Below, in pieces: positions 44,236-52,990 of a DNA stretch of 64,000 nt. The position numbers and the translations under genes are program-made. Location of the stretch: the NCBI GenBank assembly GCA_046260765.1, contig JBHEOO010000006.1:1-64000 (forward strand). The letters are read 5' to 3'. Each line of letters opens with the position of its first letter. Positions within the stretch are counted from its first letter, which is position 1. Under the pieces are notes generated by a model that worked only from the letters and a program-made list of their open reading frames with translations, was not told the origin of the DNA and did no database searches. Source of the stretch: Chromatocurvus sp046260765 (GTDB taxonomy: Bacteria > Pseudomonadota > Gammaproteobacteria > Pseudomonadales > Halieaceae).

Positions 44236-45918
44236 ATGCCTGAGGCCGTGGTCGCAGACGCACGCCCGGTGTTGCCGGCGCTGTATTACCTGCACAACTT
44301 CGAGGCGCTCTGGCGCGTGGTGGATGCACGCTACGCCGATCTTCTGTTACCGGAGGAATTGGCGCAAATGCGCCGGTTCGAGGCATTGCCCCAGGCAGCC
44401 CGCTGTCTGTTTGTGCGCCTCGTGCTGCGTGTCGGCCCGGTTTTTCGCGTCGGCAGGCTGCATTATGTGGAAATCGGTGATATTGACAGTGCGCTGGCGC
44501 CGCTGATCGACAGTGACCTTGCGAGTGACTGCGCTGCGCTGGATATCGATACGATGGCTCGCCTGTTTACCCGCGCCGAGATACGCCACGGGCATGATGC
44601 GGAACTGGTCGATCTGCCGCTGCCGAACAAGCCGGCACTGCTGGCAGCGGTGGAAGGACTGGGTGAAAGCGATGCTGCCCGCGCGCAGCGCCTGTGCGAG
44701 GCGCTCGACGAGCGCCTGATCCGGATCGAGGGCGGCGCTACCGTCACGCTGCTGCAGCTTCTGTTCTTCGGCAATTCCCACCAGAGTCTGGTGGATTTCG
44801 TGCTCAGCGACCTGGGTGTGGCCTGCTACTGGCCCTATGCGCTGTCAAGAACGCAGCGCGTTTTCTCCAGCCGGGAGGCGCTAGACGTTTATCGACAGGC
44901 CGATGCCCTGGCCGAGCGCCATGCACAGTGGCAGGAAGTGCGCGACGCCGACGCCTTGCTGGCGCTGGCTGTGGATGCGCTGGGACTTGCCAGCAGTGCC
45001 GAAACCGTTATGCGGCGGATTCACCGGCTGCGCAATCGGATTGCCCGCGACTGCGAGCGTCAGGGCTTGTCGGATACGGCCCTCGAGCTTTATGCGCACA
45101 GCGAGCAGCACCCGGCCAGAGAGCGGCGCCTGCGCGTGCTCGAGGCAAAGGGTGCGGCAAATGCGGCACTGGCCTTTGCCAGCCACATACTGGCGCAGCC
45201 CTGGTGTGAGGATGAGCAGGCGGCGGTGACAACGATACGCCAGCGTCTCGCACGGCGGATTCACGGCACCCGCGTAGCGCGGCGCCGTGACCGCTTTACC
45301 ACCCGTGAAATGCGGCTCCCGCCGGGTGCGGGACGGGTCGAGCGCCGGGCGGCGGAAGCGCTGCAGGCGGAGGGCTGGCTGTCGGTCCGACACGTCGAGA
45401 ATAGCCTGTTCAATGGTCTGTTTGGCCTGGCGTTCTGGGATGAGCTGTTTGCCGCGGTGCCGGGTGCCTTTCACCATCCCTTCCAGGCCGGCCCCGCCGA
45501 CATGTTCAGAAGTGATTTCCAGTTGCGTCGCCGTCCCGCCCTGGAGCGCCGCCTGCAGCAGCTTGCGGCCTGTGACCTTGAAGCGGAGCTGCTGCGAATG
45601 CACTCGCGCTGCGCCGGTTATCAGTGCCGCTGGATAGACTGGCGGGTGATCACGCCGACGCTGATGCAGCGCGCCGTGCGCTGTATTCCCTTCCGCCATC
45701 TGGTGGCGACCTGGCGCCGCCTGCTGTTCGATCCGCGGGAAAACCGCCGCGGTCAGCCAGACCTGATTGTGCTCGGAGAGAGCGTTGGGGAATATCAGCT
45801 GTGGGAGGTCAAGGGACCGGGTGATGCGCTGCAGCCACACCAGCGTCGCTGGCTGAATTATCTGTGTGATGTCGGCGCGCCGGCAGGGGTGCTGACGGTG
45901 GTCTGGGACGATGCCTGA
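44236..45918 (+). CDS. FAN1-type structure-specific nuclease (VRR-NUC domain)
   Basis: A 560-aa homologue of bacterial FAN1. N-terminal winged-helix-like region (YYLHNFEALWRVVDARYADLLLPEELAQ; LPQAARCLFVRLVLRVG), a helical TPR-like middle (about 280-360), and a C-terminal VRR-NUC nuclease with RGQPDLIVLGE and YQLWEVKGPGDALQPHQRRW (PD-xn-ExK type). Eukaryotic and Pseudomonas FAN1 unhook interstrand crosslinks and cut 5' flaps. No good Shine-Dalgarno is seen at ATG 44236; GTG 44248 is an alternative. It overlaps the helicase gene by 8 bp, so the two are probably made together. Confidence 0.88.
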   Translation: MPEAVVADARPVLPALYYLHNFEALWRVVDARYADLLLPEELAQMRRFEALPQAARCLFVRLVLRVGPVFRVGRLHYVEIGDIDSALAPLIDSDLASDCAALDIDTMARLFTRAEIRHGHDAELVDLPLPNKPALLAAVEGLGESDAARAQRLCEALDERLIRIEGGATVTLLQLLFFGNSHQSLVDFVLSDLGVACYWPYALSRTQRVFSSREALDVYRQADALAERHAQWQEVRDADALLALAVDALGLASSAETVMRRIHRLRNRIARDCERQGLSDTALELYAHSEQHPARERRLRVLEAKGAANAALAFASHILAQPWCEDEQAAVTTIRQRLARRIHGTRVARRRDRFTTREMRLPPGAGRVERRAAEALQAEGWLSVRHVENSLFNGLFGLAFWDELFAAVPGAFHHPFQAGPADMFRSDFQLRRRPALERRLQQLAACDLEAELLRMHSRCAGYQCRWIDWRVITPTLMQRAVRCIPFRHLVATWRRLLFDPRENRRGQPDLIVLGESVGEYQLWEVKGPGDALQPHQRRWLNYLCDVGAPAGVLTVVWDDA

Positions 45919-48181
45919 TATCCGCGTCAGCGTGCGTGAACTGGCCGGCTTCTGCCATCGCGTGGGTGACCTGGATGCCCGTTTCGGGCCGGGGCCGACG
46001 GCACAAGAGGGCATCCGCGGTCACCGAGAACTGGCCGCCGCCCGCGGCGAAGGCTATCTCGCGGAATACGCGCTGGAGACCACCTATCGCCGTGGCGACC
46101 TGACCCTGCTGCTGCGCGGTCGCGCCGATGGCTATCTGCCTTCGGTACCGATGATCGAGGAGATAAAGACCTGCCGGACAGACCCGGCCCGCCTGCCCTC
46201 TGACCTGTCGCGCCTGCACCTCGCCCAGGCCCGACTGTATGCCGCCATGCTGGCCGCCGCCGAAGGGCTGGCCGAGGTGCAGGTGCGTCTCACCTGGTAT
46301 GACCTGAACCGCCGTGAGGAGCACCCGCTGGACCAGGCTTACTCCGCGGCTGAACTGGCGGAATTTCTCGAGAGCGCCTGCGAGCGCTACGCCCGCTGGA
46401 TGACTGAACGCCTGCAGCATGCCGCCGGACGCGACGTCTCCATACGCGCGCTGGCGTTTCCCTTCCGCGACTACCGACAGGGCCAGCGCGACGTTGCCGA
46501 GCTGGTTTATAAGTGCATTCATAGCGGCGGTCAGCTCATGCTGGAAGCGCCCACCGGGCTCGGCAAGACCGCGGCTGTGCTGTACCCGGCGATCAAGGGG
46601 CTGGCCCACGACTGTCACGATCACGTGGTGTTCTGCACCGCCAAGCACACCGGTCGCGATGCGGCACAGGACACCCTGGCATGTTTTGCTGCGCAAGGAC
46701 TCATCGCCACGACGCTGACACTGACGGCGAAAGAGCGCATCTGTTTCTCCCCTGGGCACGCCTGCCGGGCGGATGACTGTCACTACGCCCGCGGCTATTA
46801 CGACAGGCTGCCCGCCGCGCGTAAAGACGCGCTGCAAAGGCGCGCACTGACGCAGGCTGAGGTGGAGTCGGTTGCGCGAGAGCATGTGCTGTGTCCCTAC
46901 CAGCTCGGGCTCGATCTGCTGCCCTGGGTGGATATCGCGATCGCCGATCAGCATCATGTGTTCAGCCTGCACGCGGCGGTGGCCGCGCTGGCCGCCCAGT
47001 CGGCCTCGCGGTGGACGGTGCTTGTGGATGAAGCGCACAACCTGCCGGCGCGGGCCCGCGGCATGTACAGTGCAACGCTGTCCGGCGATTTTGCGGCTGC
47101 CAACAGGGTCCTGCGCGGTGCGCCCCGTCGGGCGCTAGCCGCCCTGGACACGGCGCTGCAGACCCTGTTTCTGGCGCACATCAAGCCGCAGGCGGATTAC
47201 GCGGTGCTGCCGCTGCCCCCGACAGCGCTGCTCGCCCATATGCAGGCGGTGATCACGGCGATTGCGGAGCAGCTGGCACAGCCGGGTGCGCCGCCGCGTC
47301 CGCCCCCGGATGTTCAGGCGCTGTACTTCGCGCTGCTGCATTTTGTCCGGCTGTCGGATCTTGCTGCGGATGACTTTTGCTGTGAGCTGCTTGCGCAGGA
47401 GGGGAACAGCCTGCGCCTGAACTGCATCGACCCCGCGCGCCTGTTGGCCCAGCGACATGCGGCGCTGCACGCCGTGGTCGCTTTCTCGGCCACCCTGTCG
47501 CCGGCGGCCTGGATGCGCGTTCTGCTCGGCCTGGGTGATCGCGCGGTATTCCGCCGCTGCGCATCGCCCTTCGAGCCGCGCCAGCTGGGGGTGAGTATCG
47601 AGCCGCAGATCGATACGCGCCTGCCTCAGCGTGAACGCTCGCGGCCGCGATTACTGGCCAGGCTGGTGGAATGGTTGGCGGCGCAGCCGGGGAACTGCCT
47701 GGTCTTCTTCCCATCGCACCGCTATCTGCGCGACTGTATTGAGGATTTGCGCCCTCTGCTGCGTGACCGCCAGCTCTGGGTGCAGCCCGCACCGGGCAGT
47801 GGAGCGCCGCCCGGGGAACTGCGTGAGCTTCTGCGCACGCAGCGCAATGTCTGCGCCCTGTGCCTGCTCGGCGGCAGCTACAGCGAGGGCATTGACCTGC
47901 CGGGCGATCAGTTGCGCTCCGTGGTGCTTGTGGGGCCCGGTCTGCCGCAACCGGATCGCGATAATCGCCTGCAGCGGGACTACTTTCAGCGACACCACGG
48001 GGATGGCTTTCGCTACGCTTCGCTATACCCCGCGATGCAGCGGGTGAATCAGTCCCTGGGCCGCGTAGTCAGGGGCGATACCGATTGCGGCGCAGCCCTG
48101 CTTATTGACGGACGTTACGCGCAGCCGGAATACCGTGCCCTGCTGTCAGGGCACTGGGAGTATAGGGTACTGGGTGACTGA
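45911..48181 (+). CDS. Iron-sulfur DEAH helicase (XPD/DinG-like) with N-terminal PD-(D/E)XK nuclease-like domain
   Basis: A 756-aa protein. N-terminal 150 residues look RecB/Cas4-like: LLRGRADGYL...MIEEIKT followed by LAQARLYAAML (QxxxY). The helicase core has Walker A EAPTGLGKTAAVLYP, DEAH box VLVDEAHNLPARA, motif III FSATLSPAA and motif VI QSLGRVVRGD. Four cysteines between motifs I and II (ICF, HACRADDC, VLCPY) match the XPD/DinG iron-sulfur insertion. It starts inside the FAN1 gene; a joint crosslink- or flap-repair role is inferred. It converges on cfa. Confidence 0.88.
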   Translation: MPDIRVSVRELAGFCHRVGDLDARFGPGPTAQEGIRGHRELAAARGEGYLAEYALETTYRRGDLTLLLRGRADGYLPSVPMIEEIKTCRTDPARLPSDLSRLHLAQARLYAAMLAAAEGLAEVQVRLTWYDLNRREEHPLDQAYSAAELAEFLESACERYARWMTERLQHAAGRDVSIRALAFPFRDYRQGQRDVAELVYKCIHSGGQLMLEAPTGLGKTAAVLYPAIKGLAHDCHDHVVFCTAKHTGRDAAQDTLACFAAQGLIATTLTLTAKERICFSPGHACRADDCHYARGYYDRLPAARKDALQRRALTQAEVESVAREHVLCPYQLGLDLLPWVDIAIADQHHVFSLHAAVAALAAQSASRWTVLVDEAHNLPARARGMYSATLSGDFAAANRVLRGAPRRALAALDTALQTLFLAHIKPQADYAVLPLPPTALLAHMQAVITAIAEQLAQPGAPPRPPPDVQALYFALLHFVRLSDLAADDFCCELLAQEGNSLRLNCIDPARLLAQRHAALHAVVAFSATLSPAAWMRVLLGLGDRAVFRRCASPFEPRQLGVSIEPQIDTRLPQRERSRPRLLARLVEWLAAQPGNCLVFFPSHRYLRDCIEDLRPLLRDRQLWVQPAPGSGAPPGELRELLRTQRNVCALCLLGGSYSEGIDLPGDQLRSVVLVGPGLPQPDRDNRLQRDYFQRHHGDGFRYASLYPAMQRVNQSLGRVVRGDTDCGAALLIDGRYAQPEYRALLSGHWEYRVLGD

Positions 48182-48188
48182 CCCGGGA

Positions 48189-49454
48189 TCAGCCTGCGAC
48201 GGGTGGGCGATAGCCGGGTTTGGCGAAGGACAGCTGCACTGTGCCGATAATGCGCTCTCGGAACCCGCCCTCGCAGTAACACAGGTAGAACTCCCACATG
48301 CGAATGAAGCGGTCGTCAAAGCCCATCTCGCGCACGGCATCGAGCTCCCGCATGAAGCGCTGTCGCCAGTGCGCCAGCGTGATTGCGTAGTCGCGGGTGA
48401 TATCGCGCAGGTGCACCATCTGCATGTCGGTGTCCCGGGCAAGGTGGTCCGCAATCACGGCCAGCGATGGCAGACAGCCACCCGGGAAAATGTAGCGCTT
48501 GATGTAGTCGACGCTGCGGCGGGCGCTGTCGTAGCGCTGGTCGCTGATAGTAATGGCCTGTATCACCATCTTGCCGGTGTCCTTGAGCAGCCGGCTACAG
48601 CAGTTGAAGTAGCTGGTGTAGAAGTCGTGACCCACGGCCTCGATCATCTCGATCGACACCAGTTTGTCGAAGCGGCCCTGCAGATTGCGGTAGTCCTCGC
48701 AAAGAACGGTGATCCTGTCCTCGAGACCGAGCTCGCGGACGCGCTGGGAGGCATGCTCGTACTGTTCGCGGGAGATGGTGGTGGTGGTGACGCGACAGCC
48801 GTAGCGCTGCGCTGCGTGGATGGCCATGCCACCCCAGCCCGTGCCGATTTCCATCAGGTGATCGTCCGGGTTGAGCTCCAGCTGCTGGCAAATGGCGTCC
48901 AGCTTGTCCGTGGCCGCCTGGTCCAGGCTGAGGTCCTCGCGGTCGAATACCGCCGCTGAATACATCATTGTCGGGTCGAGGAAGAGGCGGAAAAAGTCGT
49001 TGCCGAGGTCATAATGCGCTGAAATGTTGCGCTTGGAGCCTTCGTGCGTATTGCGGTTGAACTTGTGGGCCAGCTTCAGCCCGAGGCGCGTGTACCAGTG
49101 CTGGCGTGCTTCCATCGCTTCCATCATGGCGAGATTGGCGCTGAACAGCCGCGTTACCTCGGTGAGGTCAGTGGCAGACCAGTCGCCGTCGATGTAGGCC
49201 TCGCCGGAGGCAATCGTGCCGCCCGTCAGGACCTTGCGATAGACATCCCGGTTGTGCACGAAGACTTCGGCATGCGGTTCTCCATTGACGGCCTGCTCCC
49301 CGAATTGCCAGGTTTCACCACTATCGTGCAGCGTCAGGCTGCCGGTGCCGATATTGTCGAGGACGCGCAACAGCATGCGCCTTGCCAGGTCGCCACTGAA
49401 CAGGCTGCGCGCCTGCGGCAGCAAGCGGATTCTGCTGACACTGATATCGTTCAT
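48189..49454 (-). CDS. cfa: Cyclopropane-fatty-acyl-phospholipid synthase family methyltransferase
   Basis: SAM-dependent enzyme (421 aa) that adds a methylene or methyl group to unsaturated acyl chains of phospholipids. N-terminal lipid-binding part about 1-130; methyltransferase with SAM motif HLMEIGTGWGGMAIHAA; conserved ISAHYDLGNDFFRLFLD, EMIEAVGHDFY, YIFPGGCLPS. Third gene in the FAD oxidase-DUF1365-cfa operon (1-bp gap to DUF1365). In Rhodobacter, genes of this sort belong to the sigma-E/ChrR regulon and to furan fatty acid synthesis. Confidence 0.93.
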   Translation of the reverse strand: MNDISVSRIRLLPQARSLFSGDLARRMLLRVLDNIGTGSLTLHDSGETWQFGEQAVNGEPHAEVFVHNRDVYRKVLTGGTIASGEAYIDGDWSATDLTEVTRLFSANLAMMEAMEARQHWYTRLGLKLAHKFNRNTHEGSKRNISAHYDLGNDFFRLFLDPTMMYSAAVFDREDLSLDQAATDKLDAICQQLELNPDDHLMEIGTGWGGMAIHAAQRYGCRVTTTTISREQYEHASQRVRELGLEDRITVLCEDYRNLQGRFDKLVSIEMIEAVGHDFYTSYFNCCSRLLKDTGKMVIQAITISDQRYDSARRSVDYIKRYIFPGGCLPSLAVIADHLARDTDMQMVHLRDITRDYAITLAHWRQRFMRELDAVREMGFDDRFIRMWEFYLCYCEGGFRERIIGTVQLSFAKPGYRPPVAG

Positions 49455-49455
49455 C

Positions 49456-50211
49456 TTATACTCCAGAGGATCCTGTTTTTGGATGGGGGTAGTAAGGCAT
49501 GCGTTTGATAAACAGCTTGAGCGCCTGCCAGTAGATGGCGGCGGCCACTTTTGCAGTCATCAGCGGATAGCGCAGCAGCATTCGGTTGAGATTGGCTGCC
49601 GTCAGCGATTCAGCGCGCAGCGATAGCGTGGCGTCGAATACGGTGCCCTCATCGGTGCTGTTGGCCAGATGAATGGCCAGCTTCTCCCCGGGGGTGTTGC
49701 TGCGCCAGTGGTAGCGCATGGCCATTGGATTGAAGGGCGATACGTGGAAGTTCTTGTCGAAGTCGCTGCGCAGGGTGGCGTTGTCTTCGCCTGCCTGCAT
49801 GACGTAACTGTGGCGCTCATTCCACGGTGTGTTGGTGACTTCCGCCACGAGGTACTCCAGCGTCGTGCCGTCATCGCCGTAGCAGTAGTAGCAGCACAGC
49901 GGATTCATCTGCAGTCCGAAGTAGCGCAGATTGGCCAGCAGGTAGATGGGTCCCGTGTGCTGCCTGCCGGTTTCCTCGCAAATGCGGCGCCGGACTTCTG
50001 CCTGCAGGTCGATGGCCGGATCACCCAGAAAATCCGCACGTCGAAAGCGGCCCAGAGCCGGCCGCCGGGCGGACCACAGGGGCATGTCATCAAACAGTTC
50101 CGGCAGCTCGTCGAGTCGCAGGAAAGGCATGAACACCCGGTAGCTGAAGCGATGCGCTCGCGGCAGGTGGCGCCGGTGGCGCAGCAGTCCGGTGTACAGG
50201 CGGGAGGTCAT
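49456..50211 (-). CDS. DUF1365 family protein
   Basis: A 251-aa protein of unknown function. Family hallmarks: SRLYTGLLRHRRHLPRAHRF at the N-terminus, NPLCCYYCYGDDG, EVTNTPWNERHSYV and NFHVSPFNPMAMRY. DUF1365 genes usually stand between an FAD amine oxidase and a cfa-like gene, as here, suggesting a step in fatty-acid modification. GAGG precedes ATG 50211, 4 bp after the oxidase stop. Confidence 0.9.
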   Translation of the reverse strand: MTSRLYTGLLRHRRHLPRAHRFSYRVFMPFLRLDELPELFDDMPLWSARRPALGRFRRADFLGDPAIDLQAEVRRRICEETGRQHTGPIYLLANLRYFGLQMNPLCCYYCYGDDGTTLEYLVAEVTNTPWNERHSYVMQAGEDNATLRSDFDKNFHVSPFNPMAMRYHWRSNTPGEKLAIHLANSTDEGTVFDATLSLRAESLTAANLNRMLLRYPLMTAKVAAAIYWQALKLFIKRMPYYPHPKTGSSGV

Positions 50212-50215
50212 GGCC

Positions 50216-51296
50216 TCAGTGGTCCCCCCCGGCTGTCAGTGTTCTGGCAACCCGCAGTGCGCTGGCCACTCCGTCCTCGTGAAACCCGTTGCCCCAGTAG
50301 GCACCGCAGTACCAGGNNNNNNNNNNNNNNNNNNNNNNNNNNNNNNNNNNNNNNNNNNNNNNNNNNCCCGCCGCGTCGGCAGCAGGCGCGTATCCGTGTG
50401 CAGAACCACGTCGTTGGATTGATAGGGAAGTGCGCCAAGGATCTCCTGCTCATCCTGTGATGCATCGCCCAGCATGGCCAGCGCCTGATCCGAGTGTGCG
50501 GCGATAACCACCTGATCGAAGGTTCTCGGCTCTCCGCTGGCGAAGTGCAGCGTCACCGCGCTGTCACTGCGCTGGATGGCAGTGACGGCGCATCCGGTGT
50601 GAATGCGTTTTTCAAAACGCTGGCACAGCGGGCGCAGATATTCCCGTGACCCCCCCTCGATAACTCGCCACTGCGGTCGGTTGGTGATAGAAAGCAGCCC
50701 GTGATTGCGGAAAAAGCGCAGGAAGAATTCCAGGGGGAATGATTCGATAGCGTGCCAGTCCGACGACCAGATCGCCGATGCCATGGGGACCAGGTAGTCG
50801 TGGCGAAATCCCTCGCTATAGCCATTCTCGTGCAGATAATCGCCAAGGGTGGCATCCGCGGCGACAGCGCCTGTTTCGAGGTCACGAACGGCGGCGCGGT
50901 TGAATTTCAGGATATCCCTGACCATAGCGAGAAACCGTGGTGACACCAGATTGCGCTTCTGGGCGAACAGCGCCGGCAGCCCGCTGCCCGCATACTCCAG
51001 CCCGCGCTCGCGATCGTGCACACTGAAGCCCATGGTGGTGGGTTTGCTGCTGACCCCCAGTTCGTCCATGAGCGCGATAAATTCCGGATAGGTCCAGTCA
51101 TTGAAAACGATAAACCCGGTGTCAATGGCATAGCGGCGGGNNNNNNNNNNCGGCGCGTGCCTAGCTCGACATCGACGGTTGCCGTGTGGCCGCCGATCTG
51201 TCGATTCGCTTCGAAGACGTGTACCCGGTGTTCCTCACTCAGGTAGTGAGCACATGCTAATCCCGAGATGCCTGAGCCTATTACGGCAATATCCAA
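50216..51296 (-). CDS. FAD-dependent amine oxidase/desaturase-like protein (interrupted by assembly gaps)
   Basis: Flavoprotein with N-terminal dinucleotide fold LDIAVIGSGISGLACAHYL and ANRQIGGHTATV. TTG 51296 is taken as start because GGAGAG lies 8 nt before it. The middle reads YAIDTGFIVFNDWTYPEF and KPTTMGFSVHDRERGLEY; the C-terminus WYCGAYWGNGFHEDGVASAL ends at TGA 50216. Two N runs break the gene and shift the apparent frame. Judged by the family, the 10-N gap is nearly closed, while the 50-N gap probably hides more than 50 bases. First gene of the operon with DUF1365 and cfa. Confidence 0.85.
50317..50366. other. Assembly gap (50 N)
   Basis: A run of exactly 50 N inside the FAD oxidase gene, a placeholder length. 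Confidence 0.99.
51141..51150. other. Assembly gap (10 N)
   Basis: A run of 10 N in the 5' part of the FAD oxidase gene. The protein reads ELGTR on one side and RRYAIDTGF on the other, so little or nothing is missing. Confidence 0.99.
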
Positions 51297-51400
51297 TGCT
51301 GATACTCTCCCGGATTGGTGTTGGCGTTGTTGTGCATCGGCGTCTGAGCCGCTCGACGCAAGCGTATGAGCGCGCCTGCGCAATCGCACAGACATAGTCT

Positions 51401-51430
51401 GCCTTACGTTTACGACCTGCTGCCGGATCA
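51401..51430 (-). promoter_or_regulatory. Putative ECF-sigma promoter of the FAD oxidase-DUF1365-cfa operon
   Basis: Minus strand TGATCC (51430-51425), 18-bp spacer, TAAGG (51406-51402). Identical architecture to the divergent promoter at 51446. Confidence 0.65.
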
Positions 51431-51445
51431 ACCCGCGCATCCCGC

Positions 51446-51475
51446 TGATCCGGTAGCCCCTGTGCGGCGTAAGCA
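51446..51475 (+). promoter_or_regulatory. Putative ECF-sigma autoregulatory promoter
   Basis: Plus strand TGATCC (51446-51451), 18-bp spacer, TAAGCA (51470-51475), 28 bp before the sigma factor ATG. Confidence 0.65.
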
Positions 51476-51503
51476 TAACGTGTCAATATGCAGGAGCGCA
51501 CCA

Positions 51504-52106
51504 ATGTTGCAGGCTGTGAGGGAGAAACAGAACGTGTGGACGGCACCGACCGGACGGCGCACTGACGAGTGGAGCGAGTGCCTGACTCAGATAGCAGAGC
51601 ATGAGGACCGCGCTGCATTTACCCGCCTGTTTCGACATTTCGCGCCGCTGATCAAGGCATTTGCGCTCTCCGGATCGACCATGTCGGCCACGCATGCAGA
51701 CGAGCTTGTGCAGGAGGTGATGCTGAAAGTCTGGCAGAAGGCCGGTGCATTCAATCCTGAGAAGGCCGCCGCAAGTACCTGGGTGTATACCATTGCGAGG
51801 AACTGTCGCACCGACATGTTCCGGCGCCTGCAGAAATTCGACACGCCGCTCGCCACGGAGGATTTCATGCCTGAGCAGGACGGCGAAGAACCATTTGCCC
51901 AGTTGCAGTCCAAACGCAGTGGCGAGCGTATCAGAGAGATGATGGCAGATTTGCCGGCTGACCAGACACAGATTCTGGCCAAGGTGTACATGGAAGGGAA
52001 ATCCCACGCCGAGGCTGCAGCTGAGCTTGACCTGCCACTTGGAACCGTCAAGTCGCGTGTGCGGCTGGCCATTCAGAAGCTGCAGGTTCAATTCGAGAGG
52101 ACATAG
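51504..52106 (+). CDS. rpoE: ECF RNA polymerase sigma factor (RpoE/ChrR-partner type)
   Basis: A 200-aa extracytoplasmic-function sigma factor. Region 2: HADELVQEVMLKVWQKAGAF and ASTWVYTIARNCRTDMFRR; region 4: LPADQTQILAKVYMEGKSHAEAAAELDLPLGTVKSRVRLA. ATG 51504 is chosen because AGGAG lies 9 nt upstream; the frame is open earlier. The ChrR-like gene follows after 4 bp. In Rhodobacter this type responds to singlet oxygen. Confidence 0.92.
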   Translation: MLQAVREKQNVWTAPTGRRTDEWSECLTQIAEHEDRAAFTRLFRHFAPLIKAFALSGSTMSATHADELVQEVMLKVWQKAGAFNPEKAAASTWVYTIARNCRTDMFRRLQKFDTPLATEDFMPEQDGEEPFAQLQSKRSGERIREMMADLPADQTQILAKVYMEGKSHAEAAAELDLPLGTVKSRVRLAIQKLQVQFERT

Positions 52107-52110
52107 GCAA

Positions 52111-52770
52111 ATGGCGACTTTCCACCCCCAGCTTGAGCTGCTCACGGAGCACGCGGCGGGATTACTCTCCGTAGCGCAATCCGCGTGTGTTGCTGTCCAC
52201 CTCAACTACTGCGCTGAATGCCGGCATACGGTCAATCAGCTGCAGAACGTCGGCGCTGCGCTGTTTGAGGCCGGCGATACGCCGCCGGTAGGCGACGTGG
52301 CTCTCAACCGTGTGCTGGCGCGCCTCGATGAAGAGGTGCCACTGCACTACAGCAGTCCGGCGGACCAGGCAGGCAGCAACGCCACACCGGCACTCCTGCA
52401 GCGGCTGATGCAGGGTGATTTCTCTGACCTGCCCTGGCGCAGGGTAACGGACGCCCTGCGGATTACCCGACTGCAGACCGGTGATCGCAATTACGAACTG
52501 GCGTTCTATCACATCAAGGCCGGGGGGATGATTCCCGATCACGGCCACCGCGGCAGCGAAATGACCCTGGTGCTTGAGGGCGGTTTCAGCGACGATCGCG
52601 GCACTTACCATCCCGGCGACTTCACGTATCGTCTGCCAGATGACCAGCACGCCCCCCAGGCCCTGGCGGATCAGGATTGCATCTGCCTCGCGGTACTCGA
52701 TGCGCCCCTGCGCTTCACCGGCTGGAAGTACCGCTGGATGAATCCCTTCCTGCGTCTGCGCGCCGGCTGA
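52111..52770 (+). CDS. chrR: ChrR-type zinc anti-sigma factor with cupin domain
   Basis: A 219-aa anti-sigma factor. The N-terminal zinc domain has HPQLELLTEHAAG and VHLNYCAECRH (H-x3-C-x2-C). The C-terminal cupin has metal-ligand candidates DHGHRGSEMTLVLEG and, later, PDDQHAPQA. It holds the sigma factor until a signal such as singlet oxygen arrives. ATG 52111 follows the sigma stop by 4 bp. Confidence 0.92.
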   Translation: MATFHPQLELLTEHAAGLLSVAQSACVAVHLNYCAECRHTVNQLQNVGAALFEAGDTPPVGDVALNRVLARLDEEVPLHYSSPADQAGSNATPALLQRLMQGDFSDLPWRRVTDALRITRLQTGDRNYELAFYHIKAGGMIPDHGHRGSEMTLVLEGGFSDDRGTYHPGDFTYRLPDDQHAPQALADQDCICLAVLDAPLRFTGWKYRWMNPFLRLRAG

Positions 52771-52871
52771 CACTGCCGCAGTGCCACAAATCCCATCGCC
52801 CGCAGAGGCGGTGGGCAGCATGTATCTGTGGCAATCCCGCTTATACGGTTCACACTCCCTGTGATAAAGTC

Positions 52872-52900
52872 TTACCAGTCTTAGTCCAGAAGCTCATAAT
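52872..52900 (+). promoter_or_regulatory. Putative sigma-70 promoter of the pnt operon
   Basis: -35 TTACCA (52872-52877), 17-bp spacer, -10 CATAAT (52895-52900), 90 bp before the pntAA ATG. The rest of the 220-bp spacer shows nothing further. Confidence 0.55.
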
Positions 52901-52990
52901 GCGGGCAAAGCACTGCAGGTGTTAGTGGGAGCAAGCGGCCTGTCCAGGCGCCGCAGTTAACAACACAGAAGAGATGGGGTAACTACTCAC

